Notes under the pieces: model-generated | What the model was told of the DNA's origin: nothing | Databases searched by the model: none | The model's input: only the letters and a program-made list of their open reading frames with translations | Shown: positions 1 to 7,347 of the stretch, in pieces | Numbering within the stretch: position 1 is the first letter of the stretch | Layout of the letters: every line of letters begins with the position of its first letter | Translations under genes and position numbers: made by a program | Assembly (NCBI GenBank): GCA_002307175.1 | Contig: DBTS01000032.1 | Location: forward strand, 1 to 14,110 | Source: Rhodocyclaceae bacterium UBA1310 | GTDB lineage: Bacteria > Pseudomonadota > Gammaproteobacteria > Burkholderiales > Rhodocyclaceae | Length of the DNA stretch: 14,110 nucleotides | Direction: 5' to 3'

Positions 1-15
1 TTGACTAGGTGGACG

Positions 16-32
16 GTATCTACGACAGATAC
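16..32. repeat. short inverted repeat
   Basis: GTATCT (16-21) pairs with AGATAC (27-32) around a 5-nt loop; the 8-bp palindrome ACACGTGT follows at 31-38. This lies about 85 bp past the chemoreceptor stop and has no T-run. The rest of 1-117 holds no gene that I can support. Confidence 0.45.
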
Positions 33-117
33 ACGTGTCATTGGGTGATGGGCGTATAGCGGAGCTGCGCCGCATGGAATGGTGGTGCGTTCCGGCTGGC
101 GTCGCAGGGGTGATTCG

Positions 118-1734
118 CTAGATCTTGAACCGCGCCACGGCGGCGTCCAGTGCCTGCGATTTTTTCTCGATGTCGTGCATGGCTTGGCGGGCGCTTTCGA
201 CACTTTGGGCGTTATCGTCGCTCTTGTGGGTGATGTCTTCGATTTGCGTGGCGATCAGTTGGCTGGCTGAGGATTGTTCGCTCAGGTTGGCGGAGATGTC
301 GCGCGCGTAGCCTTCGCTTTGGTGGGCGCCCTGTTGGATACTTTCGATGACTTCGCGGGCTTTGGCTGCGTAGCCGACCGTTGTGTCCATCTGGCTGACC
401 ACCTGATGGATGTTGTCGACTGCTTGCCCTGAGCTTTGCTGGACGGCCTCGATCACGCTGCGGATTTCTTCGGAGGAGCGGCTGGTTTTCTCGGCAAGCT
501 TGCGCACTTCGTCTGCCACGACGGCAAAGCCGCGCCCGGCTTCTCCGGCGCGGGCGGCTTCGATGGCGGCATTCAGGGCGAGCAGGTTGGTTTGGTCGGC
601 CACTTCACGAATGGTGCTGACGATGCTGGAGATTTCATTCGTTTGCTGGCCGACCTGTTCGATGACCAGGGCGGCATTCTGTACGGTGGAGGAGATCTTG
701 AGCATTTCGCTGGAGGCGCTCTGGATGACGCTCACACCGCCGGAGGCCAGTTCTGCGGACTGGCGATCGGCATCCAGCGCGCGGGTGGCGTTGTCGGAGA
801 TGTTGTTGATGCTTACGCTCATCTGCTCGACGGCGGCTGCGACTGCGGTGGTGGCTTGATTCTGGCCCAGCACGGAGTGGTTGATCTGTTGCAGGGAGAC
901 GGACATGGCGGTGCAGGAGGCTGCGGTCTGCTGGGCACTGGTGCTGATTTCACCGATCAGTTTGTGTAGATTGGTCTGCATCTCGGCGAGGGCGCGCAAC
1001 AGGTCGCCTGCTTCGTCGCGACGGCTGGTGTTGATGCGGTTGGTGAGATCACCGGCGGCAATCGATTTGGCGGTGTGGATTGCCTCAAGCAGCGGGCCGA
1101 TGATCTTGCGCGCGAGGAGAATCGAGACGATGGTTGAGCTGAGCAGTCCGATGATGAATACCGTGATGGCCGTCATGACTGTGCGATTGCCGCGCGCAGC
1201 CGCTGCCTCAAACAGGGTGTCTGCCTTGGTCTTCTGCTGCCCGATCATCTTGTCGAGTTCGTGGTTGATCTGCAGGAAGCGTTTGTCGGCGGCGTGCATC
1301 ATGCCGGTGCCGGCAGTGAGGTCGGAGTCGGCCATGTCGATGGCCTGGGCGACTGATTTGCGGTACTTGGCCAGCGGCTCGGTAAGGCTGGTCAGTGCCT
1401 GTTTTTCTTCGGCCTCGATATTGTTGCTCTCGCGCATTGCCGAGAGGCTGTTGATGGCGGAGTCGGCAAGCCCGAGCGCGGCGGCGGTTTCCGTCTGGAT
1501 CCGGGCGGCGTCGAAATTCTCCATGGTGGCGAAGAGACGGTAGGCCGAGAGGTTGGCTTCGAGCAGTTTGGCGCGGGCTTCATTGAGAGACTGGGTATGG
1601 GCCATGCCTTTGTGGGCGACATCGTCCAGCGCCTGTTGCAGGCTGCGCATCCCGAAGATGCTTACGATTCCCAGCAGGAGCAGCATGGCTACGCTACCCA
1701 ACGATGGCAGAAAGACCTTGGTCCTGATTTTCAT
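118..1734 (-). CDS. methyl-accepting chemotaxis protein
   Basis: A 538-residue transmembrane chemoreceptor that would relay ligand binding to the CheA/CheW array at the inner membrane. Visible in order: a short cytoplasmic start (MKIRTK), TM1 at about residues 10-29, a mainly helical periplasmic region to about 185 that resembles a four-helix-bundle sensor, TM2 at about 187-208, a HAMP domain at about 209-262, and the long signalling coiled coil to the end. The conserved hairpin tip lies at about 378-415 and contains TNLLALNAAIEAARAGEAG and GFAVVADEVRKLAE, diagnostic of the family. There is no C-terminal NWETF-type pentapeptide for CheR/CheB docking; the protein ends ARFKI. The Shine-Dalgarno is weak (AAGG about 13 nt upstream), but the N-terminus is typical of MCPs. 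The stop is TAG. The ligand cannot be told from the sequence. No che genes are in the window, so it is an orphan receptor here. The 199-bp gap to the upstream Cache gene leaves co-transcription open. Confidence 0.95.
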   Translation of the reverse strand: MKIRTKVFLPSLGSVAMLLLLGIVSIFGMRSLQQALDDVAHKGMAHTQSLNEARAKLLEANLSAYRLFATMENFDAARIQTETAAALGLADSAINSLSAMRESNNIEAEEKQALTSLTEPLAKYRKSVAQAIDMADSDLTAGTGMMHAADKRFLQINHELDKMIGQQKTKADTLFEAAAARGNRTVMTAITVFIIGLLSSTIVSILLARKIIGPLLEAIHTAKSIAAGDLTNRINTSRRDEAGDLLRALAEMQTNLHKLIGEISTSAQQTAASCTAMSVSLQQINHSVLGQNQATTAVAAAVEQMSVSINNISDNATRALDADRQSAELASGGVSVIQSASSEMLKISSTVQNAALVIEQVGQQTNEISSIVSTIREVADQTNLLALNAAIEAARAGEAGRGFAVVADEVRKLAEKTSRSSEEIRSVIEAVQQSSGQAVDNIHQVVSQMDTTVGYAAKAREVIESIQQGAHQSEGYARDISANLSEQSSASQLIATQIEDITHKSDDNAQSVESARQAMHDIEKKSQALDAAVARFKI

Positions 1735-1933
1735 GGCGGATCAACACCTTTTTCGCAGGTACTTTCACAAATGCACCCTGATACAGTGGCTCGCCACCAG
1801 CCGCAAGTGGCTGCGGTGAGATGTGCTGGCGCCACCCACACGGTTTGTGTGGGCAGCCGGTGCTGCAGGGCGGGCACCGTTCTGGTCGGGCTGCCCGTCG
1901 GTGGGTTGTGGGTGGAAGCATGCCCGGCCTGGA
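1735..1933. other. intergenic stretch with small hairpins
   Basis: This 199-bp gap lies between the Cache gene and the chemoreceptor. It contains a perfect 7-bp stem with 5-nt loop (CCCACAC at 1835-1841, GTGTGGG at 1847-1853) and a CCGCA/TGCGG stem (1801-1805 with 1812-1816). Neither is followed by a T-run on either strand, so I do not call a terminator. No reading frame here looks like a gene. Confidence 0.5.
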
Positions 1934-2383
1934 TCAGCGCTTGTAGATACCTGCGCAAACAATCATGTCGCCGGTTTTTTCGCAGTAGGCGGACTTTGGT
2001 AGCACCTTCTTGGTGACCGGGTCAGTGAATTTATAGTCCTGCCAGAACTTGCCCTTGCTTTTGGCCAGTTCGATGCGCTCCCGGATGAACTCCTTGCCGT
2101 CCGCGTCGGCCAGCTCGATGAGATCCTTGCCAACCTGCTTGGCATTCTGCCCGTGGGCCAGGCACTTGCCACCCATGTCATAAACCACCGGATAAAGATC
2201 AAGCTGCACCCACTTCTTGTCCTTTCCGGTAATTTCCTTGAATGCCGTGGCTTTGTCCGCATTGACAGCCTTCACGGCCTTGGTAACCATCTCCTCCGCC
2301 TGTTTGGCCGTGGCGAACTCTTCGGCAAAGGCAGCCGTTGACATAGCAACCAGGCCAGCGATGGCGAGCAGCTTGACGCGCAT
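1934..2383 (-). CDS. secreted single-Cache (sCache_2-like) protein
   Basis: A 149-residue protein exported to the periplasm. The start at 2383 is chosen because GAGGAGA lies about 6 nt upstream and a classic Sec signal follows at once (MRVKLLAIAG..., predicted cleavage after AAFA, residue 20). An in-frame ATG 24 nt further upstream has no such support. The mature part is almost entirely one small Cache domain. It shows the LDLYPVVYDMGGKCLAHG core (about 61-78), then GKDLIELADADGKEFI (85-100), a WQDYKFTDPVTKKVLPK strand pair (114-130) and a terminal CAGIYKR, all typical of sCache_2 proteins. Cache domains bind small ligands such as organic acids and usually sit inside receptors; here the domain stands alone with no transmembrane or output module. 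Cys74, Cys134 and Cys143 could form a disulfide. The neighbour downstream on the same strand is a chemoreceptor, so a role as periplasmic ligand-binding partner is possible but not shown. The ligand is unknown. Confidence 0.85.
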   Translation of the reverse strand: MRVKLLAIAGLVAMSTAAFAEEFATAKQAEEMVTKAVKAVNADKATAFKEITGKDKKWVQLDLYPVVYDMGGKCLAHGQNAKQVGKDLIELADADGKEFIRERIELAKSKGKFWQDYKFTDPVTKKVLPKSAYCEKTGDMIVCAGIYKR

Positions 2384-2975
2384 GTTTGTCTCCTCAGAAG
2401 CTTTCACAGTCTCCCTTCATGCGACCCGGATGGGGCATGGGCGGATGAGACCCGATGTCGTTGCGGATAATCCGGAGCGATCCGAAGACAGCCTGACGAT
2501 CCAGCAGATTAATCACTAGCCTGTATTTGCGCGCTGCGCCAGAAAGCCTGCCCGGCTGGCCTGTGTCCAGTACAGGACTCTGGGGGGCGGCGCAACGATA
2601 CGTCTGTGGCGTCGTGGCCGCCGTGCAATCCGCGCCCTGGGCGGGGCTTACCCGATTGTCTGGTTCTCTTTTGTCAGGGAGGTGGGTATCCAGGGGCCGC
2701 TCATGGCCGCACCATGCCGGCCAGAGGGCCTCCGTGCATCAGCCATGCGTGCGGATTGAAGGGAGCCTGACTGGACGATGTGGGAATGTTTGGTGGTGAT
2801 CTGCATGGTGCCACGCAAGGCTTGAGATAGTCGTCGCTTGCTCTCTTGCGTGCAGTCTGTCTGGCAGGCAAAGGGCCGGCTCTCGGCTTTCTGTGGGATG
2901 GCCTTTGCGCATCTTGAAATGGTGGAGAAAGTCCTAATATATGTAGCCCCAACACGTGTAAAAGGAACAAGCACA
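2384..2975. other. divergent intergenic region, no gene seen
   Basis: This stretch of about 590 bp separates the Cache gene (minus) from the nitroreductase (plus) and should hold both promoters. The open frames in it give Arg/Pro/Ser-rich, low-complexity translations without recognisable domains or ribosome binding sites, so I treat them as chance. GC-rich short inverted repeats occur (for example GTCC and GGAC around 2567-2579) but none has a T-run. No clear promoter could be picked for the Cache gene. Confidence 0.5.
2914..2940 (+). promoter_or_regulatory. candidate sigma-70 promoter of the nitroreductase gene
   Basis: TTGAAA at 2914-2919 and TAATAT at 2935-2940 resemble -35 and -10 boxes, but the 15-bp spacer is short. 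The overlapping ATATAT at 2937-2942 gives a 17-bp spacer. Transcription would begin about 25-30 nt before the start codon, leaving room for the AAGGA ribosome site. Predicted by eye only. Confidence 0.4.
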
Positions 2976-3614
2976 ATGTCCGATCTGCTCAACAAGCTGC
3001 GCTGGCGCTACGCCACCAAGAAGATGGATGCCGCCAAGTCCGTGCCGCAGGAGAAAGTCGAACGCATTCTCGAAGCCATCCGGCTGACCGCCACTTCCAG
3101 TGGTTTGCAGCCCTATGAAGTGTTCGTGGTGACTAACCCGGAAATCCGCGAACAGATCAAGGCAAATGCCTGGAATCAGGCTCAGGTGACTGATTGTTCG
3201 CATCTGCTGGTGTTTGCTGCGTGGGACGACTATACGCCGGAGCGCATCAACAAGATGTTCGATCTGGTCAATGAAGAGCGCGGTTTCAAGAACGAGGGTT
3301 GGGAAAACTACCGCCAGATGCTGCTCGCCAACTACCCGCCCCGTGGCGCCGAGGTCAATTACCAGCACGCCGCCCGCCAGGCCTACATCGGGCTGGGGTC
3401 GGCACTGATCGCGGCTGCCGACGAAGAGGTCGATAGCACGCCGATGGAGGGTTTTGATCCCGCGAAGGTTGATGAGATCCTCAAGCTTCGTGAGCGTGGT
3501 CTGCGCTCGGTGATCCTGCTGCCGCTGGGCTATCGTGCTGCCGAAGGCGACTGGCTGGTGAATCTGAAAAAGGTGCGCCGTTCCCGCGAGGAATTTATTA
3601 CGGAAATTGCGTAA
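2976..3614 (+). CDS. NfsB-like nitroreductase family NAD(P)H-dependent oxidoreductase
   Basis: A 212-residue cytoplasmic FMN-dependent enzyme of the nitroreductase family, which reduces nitroaromatics, quinones or related acceptors with NAD(P)H. The ATG at 2976 is chosen over an in-frame codon 138 nt upstream because AAGGA lies 9 nt before it and family similarity begins at MSDLLNKLRWRYATKKMD. Family marks are the N-terminal helix with the RYATKKMD phosphate-binding segment, SSGLQPYEVFVV (about 42-53), the AARQAYIGLGSALIAAA helix (about 133-149), the STPMEGFDPAKVDEIL segment (about 155-170) and the GLRSVILLPLGYRAAEGDW segment close to the C-terminus. Length matches E. coli NfsB (217 aa). The gene stands alone, with a candidate promoter just upstream and a strong terminator 80 bp downstream. 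The natural substrate cannot be deduced. Confidence 0.92.
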   Translation: MSDLLNKLRWRYATKKMDAAKSVPQEKVERILEAIRLTATSSGLQPYEVFVVTNPEIREQIKANAWNQAQVTDCSHLLVFAAWDDYTPERINKMFDLVNEERGFKNEGWENYRQMLLANYPPRGAEVNYQHAARQAYIGLGSALIAAADEEVDSTPMEGFDPAKVDEILKLRERGLRSVILLPLGYRAAEGDWLVNLKKVRRSREEFITEIA

Positions 3615-3696
3615 ATCACTGCCCTTGCCCTTTCTGTTCATGCAGTAAAAGGCCTGTGGTAGATGAGGCTGCATGTCGAAGTGGTTTTGTTTGGAG

Positions 3697-3728
3697 GAAC
3701 GGGGGCGTTTTCGCCCCCGTTCTTTTTT
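3697..3728 (+). terminator. strong intrinsic terminator after the nitroreductase
   Basis: An 11-bp perfect GC-rich stem (GAACGGGGGCG at 3697-3707 with its complement at 3712-3722) and a TTTT loop are followed directly by six Ts (3723-3728). It closes the nitroreductase transcript and insulates it from the lyase gene. Confidence 0.95.
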
Positions 3729-4332
3729 GGTTCATCCGACTTTGGTGTGGTTAATGCGTACGCTTTCGCGTATCAATACAGAGCGAATGATGCGGAAAAA
3801 ACCTTATCGTATTTATGCTTCCTGTATTGCCAGACCTTTCGCAAGAGTTTGCGCCCTCCGGGCGGAGGCTTGATCGGCACAATCGCGCTGTGCTCCATTG
3901 TTCCAGCTTTGCCGCGCCCTATAACGAGCTGCCATGTTGGCGCAGGCATGAGCTTCTTGGGGTGCGAGTTTATATGCCAATGGGTTCAATGAGGAAATAA
4001 TGGAGCGTGAGAAGAATTGTGCCGCATGAAGAATAGTGGCTCTGTGCATTTGTTACGAAAATCGAGCAGAAAGATTTTTGCACAAACTATTGATTGACAG
4101 GGATTTGCGGTGGTTTTCTTCCCGTTCGTCGGAAAGTTTATTGGCATTTACCTGTATTGATTGGTGTTAATTCCTTTTGAGTCCTGTATGAGCGTGTAAA
4201 GCGTCGTCAAGGGACGGCTCCGTTTGGCGGTATGGAATTGTTTCGGATTTGCGCGTCATTTAACTTGTAGTGGAAATGGTGCCAGAAGGTTTGCAGGCGC
4301 TGTGTTTTTTCCATGACAAATTGGGAGATGAC
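3729..4332. other. long leader region upstream of the lyase, no gene seen
   Basis: This stretch of about 600 bp lies between the terminator and the lyase start and appears more AT-rich than the coding DNA. The open frames in it have no credible start sites or domain similarity. Visible elements: a TACGC/GCGTA stem (3759-3763 with 3768-3772), a CCTCC/GGAGG stem (3855-3859 with 3864-3868), and a consensus TTGACA at 4094-4099 that lacks a good -10 box 16-18 bp downstream. TTGATT at 4157 and TTGGCA at 4141 are other possible -35 boxes. I could not fit a known riboswitch. Confidence 0.45.
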
Positions 4333-6960
4333 ATGAGATTCGGGTTTCGGGGAGCCCTTGCGCTACTGGGTGTGGCGTGGAGCGCGTTTGCAATGGCGGC
4401 GACAGGTTCGATCAACCTGACCGCGAAAGGTTCAAGCACTGCGGTGGTGCTGACCTGGACGGCGACTGATCTGACTACGGCCACTCAGGAGGTGTATCGC
4501 AATACGACGTCAGATGCGACAGGTCGTGGGCGTATCGCAGTAGCCAGCACCAGTGCGCGAACGTATTCGGATGCAACGGCGGTGGCCGGCACCAAGTACT
4601 ACTACTGGATCAAGAACACCACCAGCGGGGTGGTGACGAACTCGAACGCGGCCTCGGGGCAGTTGAAATCGAGTTCATCTTCGTCTTCTTCCAGCTCGGC
4701 AGCTTCCGGCAGCATCAGCCTGACGGCGACGGGGGCAGCGGGGGGGGTGGTACTGAGCTGGAGCGTGAGCAATCTGACCACCTCGACGCAGCAGATCTAT
4801 CGCGGGGCGGATTCAACCTTTGCCAACAGCGCGCTCATTGGCACGGCGGCAAGCACGGCGCGTACCTATACGGATAGTACGGGGGTGGTGGGTACCAAGT
4901 ATATTTACTGGGTCAAGAATACTACCAGCGGCACGGTGACGACTTCGAATGGCGCATCAGGCAAGGTGCGGGCAGCGAGTTCATCTTCTTCAAGCTCCAG
5001 CGCTTCATCCAAGGCCAGCTCTTCCAAGGCCAGCTCTGCGTCTTCGGTGTCTTCTTCCTCCAAGGCAAGTTCAGCCTCTTCGTCTTCCTCGTCTTCGTCG
5101 AAGGCCAGTTCTTCTGCCGTCTCCAGTTCCTCATCGAAGTCCAGCGTGGCTTCGAGTTCCAGCAGTAGCGCTTCAAGTGGCCGCTATGTGGAAAAGCTGG
5201 GGCGTGGTGTGGTGGCTGTGCCGGCTTCCGGCGGTATGCTGGTGAGTTGGCGTCTGCTCGGCACAGACCCTTCCTCGATTGGTTTTAACGTGTATCGCAA
5301 TGGCAGCAAGCTCAACAGCAGCGTGATCACGGCATCCACGAATTACAACGATACGGCGGGCACGAGCTCTTCGACCTATACGGTGGTGCCGGTAATCAGT
5401 GGTGTGGAGCAGACGGGCTCTGGTGCCACGGTGCTGGCCAATCCCTATCTGAAGATTGCCATTTCGCAGCCTGCAGGGGGCACGACACCGGATGGTGTGG
5501 CTTACACCTACGATGCGAACGATGCGAACGATGGCACGGTGGCGGATCTGGATGGTGACGGTGAATATGAAATCATCCTGAAGTGGCAGCCCACGAATGC
5601 GAAGGACAATTCCCAGTCCGGCTATACCGGCCCGACCATTGTGGATGCCTACAAGCTCAATGGAACCCGCCTGTGGCGCATCAATCTGGGCAAGAATATC
5701 CGCGCCGGGGCGCACTATACTTCTATCGTGGCGTATGACCTGGATAGCGATGGCAAGGCCGAGGTGATGATGAAGACTGCCGACGGTACCGTGGATGGTG
5801 CCGGTACGGTGATCGGCAGCAGCACGGCAGACTATCGCAACAGCAAGGGTTACATCCTGACCGGCCCGGAATACCTCACGGTGTTTAACGGGAAGACCGG
5901 TGCCGCCATGGCCACCACGAATTACCTGCCTGCACGCGGCACGGTCTCTTCCTGGGGCGATTCCTACGGTAACCGTGTTGACCGCTTTCTGGCCAGTGTT
6001 GCCTATCTGGATGGTACGCGTCCTTCCGCCGTGTTCTCGCGTGGCTACTACACGCGGGCGGTGATCGTGGCCTGGGATTGGCGTGATGGCAAGCTCACCA
6101 ACCGCTGGACCTATGATAGTGGCAGCAAAGCGGGTGTTGGTGCCTACAATCAGGGCTCTCACTGGTTTAGCGTGGCGGATGTCAATCATGACGGCAAAGA
6201 CGACATCATCTACGGTGCGGCCACCATCAATAGCGATGGCACGATGCTCTATAGCACCGGCCTCGGCCATGGAGATGCGCTGCATGTGGGCGTGTTGAAT
6301 CCGAACCGGACGGGGGAGCAGGTTTTCATGGTGCATGAGGAGCCTGCGTCGTACGGCCAGAATGCGATGGAAATGCATGATGCGGCTACAGGGCAGATCT
6401 TGTGGAGCTACTATGGTTCTGGTGGTGACATCGGGCGTGGTGTTTGTGCCGATATTGATCCGGCTTATCCGGGTGAAGAATGTTGGAGCACGGCTGGCGA
6501 TGTACTGATGAGTTCAAGTGGAGTGACAATCTCCAGCACCAAGCGCCCCAGCCCCGTGAATTTCGCCGTGTGGTGGGATGGTGATCTGTCGAGAGAATTG
6601 CTTGACGGCACCAAGATCGATAAGTGGGTACCCAGCTCGCTGTCTACAACGCGTCTGTTGTCTGCTTATAACTACGGTGCCGATTCGAACAACAGTACCA
6701 AGGCCACTCCGGTGATTTCTGCGGATATATTTGGTGACTGGCGCGAAGAGGTGGTGTGGCGTACCGGCGATAATTCGGCACTGCTGGTGTTCACTACGCC
6801 GTATCCGACGACCTACCGCATCCCCACCCTGATGCACGATCCGCAATATCGTGTGCAGGTAGCCGGGCAGAATATGGGCTACAACCAGCCCCCGCACCCA
6901 AGTTTCTTCCTGGGTAACGGAATGGGTGCTGTCACCTTGCCGGCAATTCGTACGCCGTAA
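4333..6960 (+). CDS. secreted polysaccharide lyase family 11 rhamnogalacturonan lyase with Fn3-like repeats and Ser linkers
   Basis: An 875-residue exported enzyme predicted to cleave the rhamnogalacturonan-I backbone of pectin by beta-elimination. The start at 4333 is preceded by GGGAGA at proper spacing and begins a Sec signal (MRFGFRGALALLGVAWSAFAMA, cut near residue 22); an in-frame ATG 63 nt upstream would bury the signal. Order: Fn3-like module 1 (about 25-110), ten-serine linker (113-122), Fn3-like module 2 (about 125-211), a linker of about 68 residues rich in Ser, Ala and Lys (215-283), then the PL11 catalytic unit. The latter starts YVEKLGRGVVAVPASGG and holds a small beta domain (about 285-370) and an eight-bladed propeller. 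Calcium-type loops DLDGDGEYE (405-413), DLDSDGKAE (469-477) and DVNHDGKDD (616-624), plus GSHWFSVADV and NMGYNQPPHPSFFLG near the end, are typical of the family. Cys704 and Cys717 may pair. No other pectin genes are nearby. Endo versus exo action cannot be told. Confidence 0.92.
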   Translation: MRFGFRGALALLGVAWSAFAMAATGSINLTAKGSSTAVVLTWTATDLTTATQEVYRNTTSDATGRGRIAVASTSARTYSDATAVAGTKYYYWIKNTTSGVVTNSNAASGQLKSSSSSSSSSSAASGSISLTATGAAGGVVLSWSVSNLTTSTQQIYRGADSTFANSALIGTAASTARTYTDSTGVVGTKYIYWVKNTTSGTVTTSNGASGKVRAASSSSSSSSASSKASSSKASSASSVSSSSKASSASSSSSSSSKASSSAVSSSSSKSSVASSSSSSASSGRYVEKLGRGVVAVPASGGMLVSWRLLGTDPSSIGFNVYRNGSKLNSSVITASTNYNDTAGTSSSTYTVVPVISGVEQTGSGATVLANPYLKIAISQPAGGTTPDGVAYTYDANDANDGTVADLDGDGEYEIILKWQPTNAKDNSQSGYTGPTIVDAYKLNGTRLWRINLGKNIRAGAHYTSIVAYDLDSDGKAEVMMKTADGTVDGAGTVIGSSTADYRNSKGYILTGPEYLTVFNGKTGAAMATTNYLPARGTVSSWGDSYGNRVDRFLASVAYLDGTRPSAVFSRGYYTRAVIVAWDWRDGKLTNRWTYDSGSKAGVGAYNQGSHWFSVADVNHDGKDDIIYGAATINSDGTMLYSTGLGHGDALHVGVLNPNRTGEQVFMVHEEPASYGQNAMEMHDAATGQILWSYYGSGGDIGRGVCADIDPAYPGEECWSTAGDVLMSSSGVTISSTKRPSPVNFAVWWDGDLSRELLDGTKIDKWVPSSLSTTRLLSAYNYGADSNNSTKATPVISADIFGDWREEVVWRTGDNSALLVFTTPYPTTYRIPTLMHDPQYRVQVAGQNMGYNQPPHPSFFLGNGMGAVTLPAIRTP
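4405..4965 (+). repeat. tandemly duplicated Fn3-like module coding repeat
   Basis: Two diverged copies offset by 303 nt (101 codons) encode modules at residues 25-110 and 126-211 of the lyase. Matching landmarks are GSINLTAKG/GSISLTATG, ARTYSDAT/ARTYTDST and GTKYYYWIKNTTSG/GTKYIYWVKNTTSG. Protein identity is higher than DNA identity, which suggests an older in-frame duplication kept under selection. Confidence 0.85.
4972..5181 (+). repeat. serine-rich linker coding segment
   Basis: Codes for about 68 residues that are mostly Ser with scattered Ala and Lys, between the second Fn3-like module and the catalytic domain. Serine codons are mixed (TCT, TCC, TCA, TCG, AGC, AGT), so it is a protein-level rather than a simple DNA repeat. 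The long open frame on the opposite strand here is a by-product of this composition. Confidence 0.85.
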
Positions 6961-6972
6961 TCTGTCCGGACA

Positions 6973-6994
6973 ATTCAGGAGGCGCCTCCTGAAT
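6973..6994. repeat. 22-bp perfect palindrome
   Basis: ATTCAGGAGGC at 6973-6983 is followed directly by its exact reverse complement at 6984-6994. It starts 12 bp after the lyase stop and ends 8 bp before the terminator stem. It could be an RNA hairpin protecting the 3' end or a protein site; the sequence does not decide. Confidence 0.9.
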
Positions 6995-7002
6995 CGATCA
7001 GC

Positions 7003-7038
7003 AGACCCCGCATTGATCTCCGATGCGGGGTCTTTTTT
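7003..7038 (+). terminator. intrinsic terminator after the lyase gene
   Basis: The stem AGACCCCGCAT (7003-7013) pairs with ATGCGGGGTCT (7023-7033) around a 9-nt loop, and a run of six Ts (7033-7038) follows. It ends the lyase transcript. Confidence 0.93.
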
Positions 7039-7347
7039 GCCCTGAAAAGGCATGATCGCTCCTGGGGCTGGCGTGGCGGGTGTCTGCTGTTGGCACGACA
7101 ACAGCCATGGGATTGTCTTTGCGGCCAGTGTGTTACGCACTGTTTTGGGGAATTTGTTGATTATATTGCACAGTATTGGTGATATGACGTGTATCAATGA
7201 TGTTGTGTAGTGAAATGCACTTTATAGGTATTGTTTTGTAGTGAATACAACCAATGCCTACGTATGTTTGCCCGGCTATTTGGCGACTTTCGCTGGCGTC
7301 TCGCCGCTAGACTGGTTTCCATCGCAAATGCTTTCAGGGGGCTTGTC
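7039..7347 (+). promoter_or_regulatory. upstream region of dadA with repeated 9-mer
   Basis: About 310 bp without a gene. Between 7150 and 7260 it turns AT-rich and probably holds the dadA promoter. TTGATT at 7157 with TGATAT at 7180 (17-bp spacer) is a weak candidate. TGTAGTGAA occurs twice, at 7206-7214 and 7237-7245, 31 bp apart start to start, or about three helical turns. An inverted pair TGATA/TATCA lies at 7180-7184 and 7192-7196. These could be sites for a regulator such as Lrp, a known type of dad control, but no consensus match is claimed. Confidence 0.35.

Noticed and set aside
410..1543. Several long plus-strand open frames inside the chemoreceptor gene
   Set aside because: They are antisense to a clear MCP, lack ribosome sites and have no domain; GC-rich coding DNA creates such frames.
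1835..1853. CCCACAC/GTGTGGG hairpin as a terminator of the Cache gene
   Set aside because: There is no T-run on the minus strand after the stem.
2648..2995. A minus-strand open frame between the Cache and nitroreductase genes
   Set aside because: It overlaps the nitroreductase start, has no ribosome site, and its translation has no family character.
4141..4170. Possible sigma-54 promoter (TTGGCA followed by CTGTA) upstream of the lyase
   Set aside because: The -12 GC element is not at the required spacing, so the match fails.
4195..4260. Possible riboswitch-like leader (GGGACGGCTCC with later GGCGGTATGG)
   Set aside because: No known riboswitch core could be fitted by eye; only loose stems are present.
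4922..5176. An 84-residue minus-strand frame rich in Lys, Arg and Trp
   Set aside because: It is the complement of the serine-rich linker and its residues follow from Ser codons read backwards.
4972..5181. Serine-codon tract as a simple-sequence (phase-variable) DNA repeat
   Set aside because: Codons are mixed, there is no regular DNA unit, and the frame is intact.
5173..6378. A 401-residue minus-strand open frame
   Set aside because: It lies wholly opposite the PL11 catalytic domain, is His/Arg/Ile-rich, and has no recognisable domain or start signal.
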